Assembly (NCBI GenBank): GCA_016222805.1
Contig: JACRQG010000042.1
Location: 1 to 58,348 of the forward strand
Direction: 5' to 3'
From: Verrucomicrobiota bacterium
GTDB taxonomy: Bacteria > Verrucomicrobiota > Verrucomicrobiia > Opitutales > Opitutaceae
DNA: 58,348 nt
The translations under genes were made by a program, and so were the position numbers. Each line of letters starts with the position of its first letter. Positions within the stretch are counted from its first letter, which is position 1. The notes beneath the pieces were generated by a model. The model did not search any database, was not told the DNA's origin, and saw only the letters and a program-made list of their open reading frames with translations. This document shows, one piece after another, positions 51,978-58,348 of this stretch.

Positions 51978-54965
51978 ATGAAACGCCTCCTCCTCCCTGC
52001 CCTCCTCTGTCTTGCCGGCCTGGCTGGCGCCGTCGCCCGAGCCGCCGAAGCCGGGACGATCGTCGGCAAGGTCTTCAATCCCGGCACCGGTGAATACGTG
52101 CGCAACGCCCAGGTCCGCGTGGACCAGACCGGCGTCGCCACCACTTCGGAAGGCGGAGGGGAGTACCGCCTCTCGCCCGCCGGCCCCGGGCCGGTCACGG
52201 TCACCGTCACCTACACCGGATACCGGACCGTCTCGGCCACGGTCACGGTCGCCCCTGGCGCCACCGTCACGCAGGATTTCAACCTCGTCAGCACCCTCCA
52301 GCAGGCGGCACCCGACGGCTCCGTGATCAAACTCGAGGCCTTCACCGTCTCCTCCGAGCGCGAGGGCGCCGCCAAGGCCATCATGGATCAGCGCAATTCC
52401 ATGAACATCACCAACACGGTCGCCTCCGACACCTTTGGCGACAACCCGGAGGGCAACGTGGGTGAGTTCCTCAAACACCTCCCCGGCGTCGAGCTCGATC
52501 TCTTCTATGGCGAGGTGCGCACGGTGCGCCTCGGCGGCCTCGGTTCCGAGTACACCTCCGTGACAATGGACGGCGTCGCCCTCGCCTCCGTCGACGCCAA
52601 CAACAGCGGCTCCGGCGCTGCCCGCTCGTTCACGATGGAGATGGCCTCGCTGAACAGCATGGAGTCCATCGAGGTCTCCAAGACCATCAGCGCCGACGTC
52701 GATGCCAACGCCCCGGCCGGCACCATCAATCTCCGCACCAAGCGCGCCTTCGACCGCGCCGGCCGCCGCGTCTCCTGGCAGGCCAACGTCACCGCCCATT
52801 CCGAGGCCTTTAATTTCCGCAAGTCGCAGGGCCCGGACGAGGACGGCCGCAGCCTCAAGATCCGACCGGGCGGCATCTTCGAGTATTCCGACCGGTTCCT
52901 GGACAAGAACCTCGGCGTGGTCCTGAACATCAGCGAATCCAACGTCTACCAGGAGGCGATGATTGCGTCCCTTGGGTACAGCACGGCAACCACCGCCACC
53001 GACCAGCGACCGCTCGTGCCCACGACGTTCAATTACCAGTGGGCCCCGCGCTTCAACAAGCGCTTCGCCACCACGCTCACCACCGACTACAAGATCAACC
53101 GCCACCTCGACGTCGGCCTGGTGACAATCTACAACTACGTCGATCTCTGGACGCCGCAGCGCACGGTGATCTTCAATGCCGGCACGCGCGCCAACGTCGT
53201 CGGCACCGATCCCCTGGCCAGCTTCACCTCGGCCCCCAACGGCAGCGTGCAGGTCAACCCCGTCGCCGTCTCGAAGATGGGTGAGACCGTCACCCTGCTG
53301 CCCCGCTTCAACTACAAGCGCGGCAACTTCGACCTCGAGGGCAAGTTCGCCTACAGCGACTCGACCTCCTGGTACGATCCGCTGGGCCGCCGCAACTCCA
53401 TCCGCGACACCAACAGCCCGACCGCCAGCAACGTCACGTTCCGCGCCGAGCGCACGACCCCGTTGAAGCCCGATTGGAGTTTTGTCCAGACGGCCGGAGC
53501 CGACATCACCAGCGGCGCCAGCTATTCGAACCCCTCCTTCACCGCCAACGACGGCCGTTTCGCCCGTACGGTGCTCTTCACCGGCGAGGTTATCGGCACC
53601 CTCAAGACGGCCACCGCCCTCCCGGTCATCTGGAAGAGCGGCTACAAGACCCGCCAGCAGATCCAGAAATTCGAGGACGATCAGCTGGCGAAGCGTTTCG
53701 ACAACGTCAGCAGCGCAACCGGGGCCTGGGCCGCCTATCCCTCCCCCTGGCCCTACAGCCTCGCCATGATCGACGGCACCATCACCTCGCTCTCGGGAGC
53801 GGGCGTCTTCATGCCCAACCTGCGCGCCATCGGCGACGCCTACCGGGAAAACCCGGCCGCCTTCCGCCAGAACTGGGGCGCCAATTCGACCAACTTCTAC
53901 GAGTCCTACGTCGCCCGTCGCCGCCGGTATTACGAGCAGATCGACGCGGCCTTCCTGATGGCGACCACCAACATCAAGCGCCTGACCCTGCGGGGTGGCG
54001 TGCGCTGGGAGGAAACCTCCACCGAGGCCAGCGAAGCCGACACCCGCACGCCGACCGAGGTGCGCGCCGCCGGTTTCCCCGTCGGTACCAATGGCATCGC
54101 CACCACCATCCCCGGCATCGAATACCAGTTCCTTTCCCAACCGCGCGTGAAACGCACCGGCGGCTACGAGAACTTCTTCCCCAGCGCCTCCGCCAAGCTG
54201 CAGCTCGCGCGCAACCTCGACGCCCACTTCGGCTTCAGCTCCACCATCCGACGCCCGTCCTACGTCAACGTCGCCGGCGTCTGGATCGTCAACGAGACCG
54301 CCCTGACCGTCACCGCCCCCAATCCCAACCTGCAGCCCGAAACCGCCAAGAACTACGCCGCCCGGCTCGCCTATTACTTCGAGCCCGTCGGCCAGCTCGC
54401 CGTCACGTTCACCCAGCGCGACGTGAAGAACCTCTTCATCACCGACCGCGTCACCGCCCAGGAATTCGGCTACACGGGCGACGACGATCTGGTGAACTAC
54501 GAGTTCGTCACCACCGAGAACGGCACCGACACGATCAAGATGCGCAGCATGGAGCTGGAGTACAACCAGAGCCTCGGCTTCCTCGGGCAACTCTTCCGGC
54601 GGCTCTCGGTCCGCGGCAGCTACACCCGGCTCTACGCCGCCGTGCCGCGCGCCAACCTGACGCCCCATCTCGCCAGCGGCGGGCTCAACTACACCTACAA
54701 CCGCTTCAACGTTTACGCGAACTGGAACTGGTCCGACGACGTGAACACCAACGTCGCCGGCACCACCTACCGCCGCCATCGCACCAACCTCGACGCGGGT
54801 GGCGGCTGGCGCATCAACAACACCTACAGCCTGTCCGTCAGCGTCCGGAACATCCTCGATACGCCTTACATCAACATGCAGCGCTTCGTCACCGGCCCCA
54901 CCGCCCTCACGCGCTACGAGACGGTCGGAGTCTCGTGGACGTTTGCGATCAAGGGCGCGTACTGA
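51978..54965 (+). CDS. TonB-dependent receptor (second), carboxypeptidase-regulatory-like domain
   Basis: 995 residues from the ATG at 51978, which begins a clean signal peptide (KRLLLPALLCLAGLAGAVARA). A CarboxypepD_reg-like domain (GTIVGKVFNPGTGEYVRNAQ) is at about 25-105. The plug at about 135-260 includes TVRLGGLGSEYTSVTMDG and SIEVSKTISADVDANAPAG. The barrel closes with YETVGVSWTFAIKGAY. It is nearly the same length as the receptor at 47182-50172 but clearly different in sequence. It follows the GH5 gene on the same strand after 112 bp. Together they suggest a SusD-less utilisation locus. Confidence 0.95.
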   Translation: MKRLLLPALLCLAGLAGAVARAAEAGTIVGKVFNPGTGEYVRNAQVRVDQTGVATTSEGGGEYRLSPAGPGPVTVTVTYTGYRTVSATVTVAPGATVTQDFNLVSTLQQAAPDGSVIKLEAFTVSSEREGAAKAIMDQRNSMNITNTVASDTFGDNPEGNVGEFLKHLPGVELDLFYGEVRTVRLGGLGSEYTSVTMDGVALASVDANNSGSGAARSFTMEMASLNSMESIEVSKTISADVDANAPAGTINLRTKRAFDRAGRRVSWQANVTAHSEAFNFRKSQGPDEDGRSLKIRPGGIFEYSDRFLDKNLGVVLNISESNVYQEAMIASLGYSTATTATDQRPLVPTTFNYQWAPRFNKRFATTLTTDYKINRHLDVGLVTIYNYVDLWTPQRTVIFNAGTRANVVGTDPLASFTSAPNGSVQVNPVAVSKMGETVTLLPRFNYKRGNFDLEGKFAYSDSTSWYDPLGRRNSIRDTNSPTASNVTFRAERTTPLKPDWSFVQTAGADITSGASYSNPSFTANDGRFARTVLFTGEVIGTLKTATALPVIWKSGYKTRQQIQKFEDDQLAKRFDNVSSATGAWAAYPSPWPYSLAMIDGTITSLSGAGVFMPNLRAIGDAYRENPAAFRQNWGANSTNFYESYVARRRRYYEQIDAAFLMATTNIKRLTLRGGVRWEETSTEASEADTRTPTEVRAAGFPVGTNGIATTIPGIEYQFLSQPRVKRTGGYENFFPSASAKLQLARNLDAHFGFSSTIRRPSYVNVAGVWIVNETALTVTAPNPNLQPETAKNYAARLAYYFEPVGQLAVTFTQRDVKNLFITDRVTAQEFGYTGDDDLVNYEFVTTENGTDTIKMRSMELEYNQSLGFLGQLFRRLSVRGSYTRLYAAVPRANLTPHLASGGLNYTYNRFNVYANWNWSDDVNTNVAGTTYRRHRTNLDAGGGWRINNTYSLSVSVRNILDTPYINMQRFVTGPTALTRYETVGVSWTFAIKGAY

Positions 54966-54977
54966 GTTCCCTTCTCT

Positions 54978-55002
54978 TGTAGGCGGGGCGACCCCGCCCC
55001 GC
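54978..55002 (+). repeat. TGTAG-type element, left arm only
   Basis: TGTAGGCGGGGCGACCCC and the next seven bases (GCCCCGC) form a 25-bp arm with its own internal GC palindrome, directly after the TonB receptor stop. No matching right arm is seen before the next gene, so this copy is partial or solitary. Confidence 0.6.
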
Positions 55003-55107
55003 TTCCAGGAGACCTCGCCCCGCCGTCGCCCCACGGGAGCCCCGCCCGGTAGTGCGGGAACCCTGCCCGCTTCACTCTCGAGTCAACCCGCCACCGCCCC
55101 CTTCCGC

Positions 55108-56838
55108 ATGCCTTCCGTCCCTACTCGTCGCCGCTTTCTTCGCACCGCCGGGCTCGCCGCCGCCGTCCCGCTCCTCACTCGCTCCCTGCCGGGCGCCGAA
55201 CCCCCGCTCCTCTACGGCGGCCGCGTCACCCGCTCTCCCGCCGCCAAGGAACTCGCCGCCGACCTGGTCGTGATCGGCGGCAGCCTGGGTGGCTGCGCCG
55301 CGGCGCTCGCCGCCGCCCGCCGGGGCCTCCGCGTGGTTCTCACCGAGGAGACCGACTGGATCGGTGGCCAGCTCACGTCCCAAGCCGTGCCTCCCGATGA
55401 GAACTACCTCGTCGAAACCACCGGCGCGACGAAGAGCTACCAGGCCCTGCGGCAGCGAATCCGCGACTACTACGCCCGCAACTTCCCGCTGACGGACGCG
55501 GCCCGGGCCAACAAGCTCCTGAATCCCGGCAACGGCAGCGTCTCCAAGCTCTGCCACGAACCCCGCGTCGCCCTGGCGGCGCTGAACGAGATGCTCGCCC
55601 CATGGATCGCCGGGCGCCGGATCGAACTGCTCCTGCGCCACGTGCCCGTCGCCGCCGCTGTCCAGGGCGACCGCGTCGAGGCGGTCCGCGTGCGCAGCCT
55701 GGAAAGCGGCCACGAGCTCGTCCTGCGCGCCCCGCTCTTCGTCGACGCGACGGAACTCGGCGACCTGCTCCCGCTCACGCAGACCGAGTATGTGACCGGC
55801 GCCGAAGCCCAGCGCGACACCGGCGAGCCACGGGCGAAGCCCGAGGCCCAGCCGCGCAACCACCAGTCGTTCACGTGCTGCTTCGCGATGGACTACCTCG
55901 AGGGCGAGGACCACACGCTCGCGAAGCCCCGCGACTATGCGTTCTGGCGCGAACACGTGCCGCCGCTCACGCCTCCGTGGTCGGGGAAGTTGCTCAGCCT
56001 GTTCTATTCCCAGCCACGGACGCTCAAGCCCTTCAACATGGGGTTCGATCCTTCGAAGGGCACGGGGCTGTTCAAGTACCGCCGCATCGTCGACCGCACC
56101 CAGTTTGCGCCGGGCACCTACGCGGGGGACGTCACCCTCGTGAACTGGCCCCAGAACGACTACATGCTCGGCAACCTCGTCGACGTGTCGCCGGAGGAGG
56201 CCGCCCGCCACCTCGACGCCGCCAAGCAGCTCAGCCTCTCCTGGCTCTACTGGCTGCAGACGGAATGTCCGCGACCCGACGGCGGCACCGGTTGGAAGGG
56301 ACTCCGCCTCCGCCCGGACATCGTCGGCACGGAGGACGGACTCGCCAAGTACCCGTACATCCGCGAGAGCCGGCGGATCCGCGCCGAGTTCACGGTCACC
56401 GAACTTCACGTCGGCACCGAGGCGCGCATGAACGCCACCGGGGTCAAGTCCGCCACGGAAGTCACGGCGGAGGACTTCAAGGACTCGGTGGGGATCGGCT
56501 ACTACAACATCGACCTGCATCCGAGCAGCGGCGGCGACAACTACATCGATTTCGGGGCGCGGCCGTTCCAAATCCCGCTCGGCGCCCTGCTGCCGCGCCG
56601 GATCGAGAACCTGCTCCCCGCCTGCAAGAACATCGGCACGACCCACCTCACCAATGGCTGCTACCGGCTTCACCCCGTCGAGTGGAACATCGGGGAGTCC
56701 GTCGGGGAGCTGGCGGCGTTCTGCGCCGCGGGCAAGCGCTCGCCGCGCGCGGTGCGAGGCAACGCCAACCTGCTCGCGGACTTCCAGCGCCAGCTCACGG
56801 CCGCCGGCATTCCGCTCGGCTGGCCGAAGAAGGTGTAA
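55108..56838 (+). CDS. Tat-exported FAD-dependent oxidoreductase
   Basis: 576 residues from the ATG at 55108. The Tat signal is TRRRFLRTAGLAAAVPLL (about 6-23). The FAD-binding Rossmann motif is LVVIGGSLGGCAAALAAARR (53-72) with a terminal acid in LTEE, then DWIGGQLTSQAVPPDEN, typical of the FAD_oxidored family often annotated as xanthan-lyase-like. VDATELGDLLPLTQTEYVTG supplies the second nucleotide-contact region, and NIGTTHLTNGCYRLHPVEWNIG the C-terminal lid. These exported flavoproteins occur beside polysaccharide genes in Planctomycetes and Verrucomicrobiota; the substrate is not established. It follows the TonB receptor on the same strand. Confidence 0.9.
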   Translation: MPSVPTRRRFLRTAGLAAAVPLLTRSLPGAEPPLLYGGRVTRSPAAKELAADLVVIGGSLGGCAAALAAARRGLRVVLTEETDWIGGQLTSQAVPPDENYLVETTGATKSYQALRQRIRDYYARNFPLTDAARANKLLNPGNGSVSKLCHEPRVALAALNEMLAPWIAGRRIELLLRHVPVAAAVQGDRVEAVRVRSLESGHELVLRAPLFVDATELGDLLPLTQTEYVTGAEAQRDTGEPRAKPEAQPRNHQSFTCCFAMDYLEGEDHTLAKPRDYAFWREHVPPLTPPWSGKLLSLFYSQPRTLKPFNMGFDPSKGTGLFKYRRIVDRTQFAPGTYAGDVTLVNWPQNDYMLGNLVDVSPEEAARHLDAAKQLSLSWLYWLQTECPRPDGGTGWKGLRLRPDIVGTEDGLAKYPYIRESRRIRAEFTVTELHVGTEARMNATGVKSATEVTAEDFKDSVGIGYYNIDLHPSSGGDNYIDFGARPFQIPLGALLPRRIENLLPACKNIGTTHLTNGCYRLHPVEWNIGESVGELAAFCAAGKRSPRAVRGNANLLADFQRQLTAAGIPLGWPKKV

Positions 56839-56907
56839 GCCCGGCTGAGGCCGCCCCTCCCCCGCAGGCGCGGCCCATCACACGCCGAAGGAGACTCGCC
56901 CGTCCGT

Positions 56908-57080
56908 TGTAGCCGCGGGCGGTGACCGCGGCCGTCCGCATTCGACCGGTCACGTTGCCGGCCTCACCGCGGCCGGCTACAGACCAAGCGGGACTCACCC
57001 GTTCCTTTTACCCGCGGGCGGTGACCGCGGCCGTCCCAATTCTACCCGTCGTGCCGTCGGCCTCACCGCGGCCGGCTATA
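56908..57080. repeat. Two tandem TGTAG-type elements overlapping a stop codon
   Basis: Copy one spans 56908-56981 (TGTAGCCGCGGGCGGTGACC ... GGCCGGCTACA). Copy two spans about 57007-57080 with eroded ends (TTACCCGCGGGCGG ... CCGGCTATA). The right end of copy two holds the TAG stop of the minus-strand AlkD-like gene (57078-57076). They fill the 237-bp gap between convergent genes. Confidence 0.75.
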
Positions 57081-58161
57081 CCGCGAGCCAGAACTCCGCT
57101 CCGGCCAGGACGGATCCGTTGATCTGCACCTCCACGCGATGCCGGCCCGCATGGTGCTTCCGCGTGGAAAAATCACGAATCACCTGCCGCTTGCGCAACA
57201 TCACTTGGGCCCGCGGCGCCAGCTCCACTTCCGCGAGCTTGAACACCTTCGGCGTGCGCCCGCCGCTCCGCTTCACGTAGTGCACCACGTAGTCGACCAC
57301 CAGGCGTTGCGACCGTGCGGACGTCGACGTCATCGGGAACGAGAACTCCAGTGCCTCACCCAGGCGCAAGCGGCGCTTCGCCAAGGTCAATGCTCCCATC
57401 CGCACCGCCGGCTTCGCCCCGAACCGAAACAGCGCCAGCGCCGCGGGATGCCCAGCCTTGATCAGAGTCCGCGCCGCCCGCTTGGCGATCCACGCCGTGC
57501 GCGGATCCTCCAATCCCCAGCCCCGCAGGCGGGTCAGCATCCACTCCGGATGGTCCTTCGAGATGTCGTTGAGGTGATTGGCCACCGACTTCCGGACATA
57601 GAGACTCGGGTCCGCCTGCAGGCGGTCCAGGATCGGGGCCACCGGCGCAGGGTCCGCCACGAGCGCTTCGAGCCGGAACGACCAGGGCAACCGCGGACGG
57701 CAACCTTCGCTCGCCAACCGGCGCACGTGTTCGTCCTCGTCCTCGGCCCAGCGGGTCATCACCGCCAGGGTGCCCTCGAGATCGCGGCGCAGGAACTCCC
57801 GCACGGCGAACTCCCCCGAGGAATACCGGGTGAGGTACCGCAGCGCCTCGAGGGACTCGCGAGGATGTTCGCGCCCGTAGAGGCCGACATAGTCCGGCAG
57901 CAGCATGCCGACAAACGAATGCCCGATGCGCGGCGCCACCGCGCGCAGCACCGGCAGCGTCGCCACGTAATCACCCGGAAGCGCCGCCCGGAGGGCCTCG
58001 GTGCCACGCCGCATCCGGGCGAGCAGCGCCAGGGGTTCCAGTCCGTCGGTCGCCCGCGCCAGGAAGAGGCGGCGATCAAACCCGCGGCTCGCCGCGGCAA
58101 AGAGGTCGGCCAGCGCCTCGAACCGCGCGCGATCGAACCAGTGCTTCAACGCCTCAGCCAT
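57076..58161 (-). CDS. AlkD-like DNA alkylation repair protein (HEAT repeats)
   Basis: 361 residues from the ATG at 58161. It is all-helical for the first 270 residues, with HEAT-like repeats such as ESLEALRYLTRYSSGEFAVR, WAEDEDEHVRRLASEG, ADPSLYVRKSVANHLNDISK and DPRTAWIAKRAARTLIKAGH, the recognisable core of the DNA alkylation repair (AlkD/AlkC-like) family. The last 90 residues are a beta-rich tail (LEFSFPMTSTSARSQRLVVD, HRVEVQINGSVLAGAEFWLA) that suggests the longer AlkC-like subtype. It would remove N3/N7-alkylated purines. The stop lies inside a palindromic element. It is convergent with the flavoprotein gene. Confidence 0.88.
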   Translation of the reverse strand: MAEALKHWFDRARFEALADLFAAASRGFDRRLFLARATDGLEPLALLARMRRGTEALRAALPGDYVATLPVLRAVAPRIGHSFVGMLLPDYVGLYGREHPRESLEALRYLTRYSSGEFAVREFLRRDLEGTLAVMTRWAEDEDEHVRRLASEGCRPRLPWSFRLEALVADPAPVAPILDRLQADPSLYVRKSVANHLNDISKDHPEWMLTRLRGWGLEDPRTAWIAKRAARTLIKAGHPAALALFRFGAKPAVRMGALTLAKRRLRLGEALEFSFPMTSTSARSQRLVVDYVVHYVKRSGGRTPKVFKLAEVELAPRAQVMLRKRQVIRDFSTRKHHAGRHRVEVQINGSVLAGAEFWLAV

Positions 58162-58193
58162 GGGCACACTCCCCTCCCGCGATCCTGCGGCCC

Positions 58194-58211
58194 TGTGGGC
58201 GGGGCGACCCC
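58194..58211. repeat. TGTAG-type element cut by an insertion sequence
   Basis: TGTGGGCGGGGCGACCCC matches the left arm of the element family, but where GCCCCGC should follow the sequence changes abruptly to AATAGCGTCC, the end of the insertion sequence. Confidence 0.65.
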
Positions 58212-58348
58212 AATAGCGTCCAATCAGAACCCATTCAACGTTAGCTGGTTCTGTGTATTGGAATCGGACTTGCTTGTATCAGGTTCGGCAAACAACTCAA
58301 CGATAGGTACTTTCTGAAACGCGTTCACGGAGAGGATTTGCAAAACCG
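58212..58348 (-). mobile_element. 3' end of an IS4-family insertion sequence, continuing past the right edge
   Basis: The base composition drops sharply in GC from about 58212 and a transposase C-terminus fills the segment. The boundary is set by the break in the palindromic element. The terminal bases AATAGCGTCCAATCAGAACC are the presumed IS end; the other end and any target duplication are outside the window. Confidence 0.7.
58224..58348 (-). CDS. IS4-family transposase, C-terminal 40 residues (partial)
   Basis: The minus-strand frame entering from the right edge reads VLQILSVNAFQKVPIVELFA, then EPDTSKSDSNTQNQLTLNGF and TGA. The QILS...F-K-P...ELF segment and the NQL-hydrophobic-F ending are the C-terminal pattern I know from IS4-family transposases with a DUF4372 N-domain. 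The gene is cut by the window edge, so whether it is intact cannot be judged. Confidence 0.75.
   Translation of the reverse strand, partial: VLQILSVNAFQKVPIVELFAEPDTSKSDSNTQNQLTLNGF

Overview
The window is GC-rich DNA whose gene families point to a Verrucomicrobiota bacterium, most likely near Opitutaceae. The evidence is paired PSCyt/DUF1549/DUF1553 and DUF1501 proteins, many secreted S1 sulfatases, about 995-residue TonB-dependent receptors with an N-terminal carboxypeptidase-regulatory-like domain and no SusD partner, Tat-exported Gfo/Idh/MocA and FAD oxidoreductases, and a sigma factor fused to membrane helices. The assignment is by gene content only. No rRNA, tRNA, CRISPR or origin was seen.

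Layout. 1-5.0 kb: a partial gene, a hairpin, a Tat-exported glycosidase-like protein and a two-gene MacB/LolCDE-type ABC exporter. 5.2-14.8 kb: two tight same-strand runs making a sulfated-polysaccharide locus (S1 sulfatase, GH5/GH42-like hydrolase, secreted beta-sandwich protein, GH123/DUF4091-like hydrolase, GH50-like hydrolase), followed by a PQQ dehydrogenase with an internal haem-c site. 17.2-17.8 kb: a 159-bp tandem repeat directly upstream of an ECF sigma factor carrying seven predicted membrane helices. 19.5-34 kb, minus strand: a HAD acid phosphatase, a cytochrome/leucine-rich-repeat protein, a DUF1501 gene with a partner broken by an in-frame TAA, then an intact operon NHL propeller - sulfatase - PSCyt/PSD1 - DUF1501. 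34-40.5 kb: hflX, a Dabb protein, and an oligopeptide-type ABC transporter that lacks OppA and OppB here, plus a helical-repeat lipoprotein. 40.7-45 kb: a Gfo/Idh/MocA oxidoreductase convergent with two translationally coupled sulfatases. 45.3-46.9 kb: an island of decayed integrase, intact higBA and a frameshifted small gene. 47.2-57 kb: two TonB receptors around a GH5 enzyme, then a FAD oxidoreductase. 57-58.3 kb: an AlkD-like protein and the tail of an IS4-family transposase.

The genes fit a degrader of sulfated polysaccharides: sulfatases remove sulfate, secreted glycosidases cut the chains, TonB receptors import the pieces, and periplasmic oxidoreductases process the sugars. The substrate cannot be fixed from sequence. 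The most unusual features are a family of roughly 75-100-bp palindromic elements with TGTAG...CTACA ends at many gene ends (in two cases supplying the stop codon), the tandem array before the sigma gene, and the single nonsense codon in an otherwise intact PSCyt/PSD1 gene.
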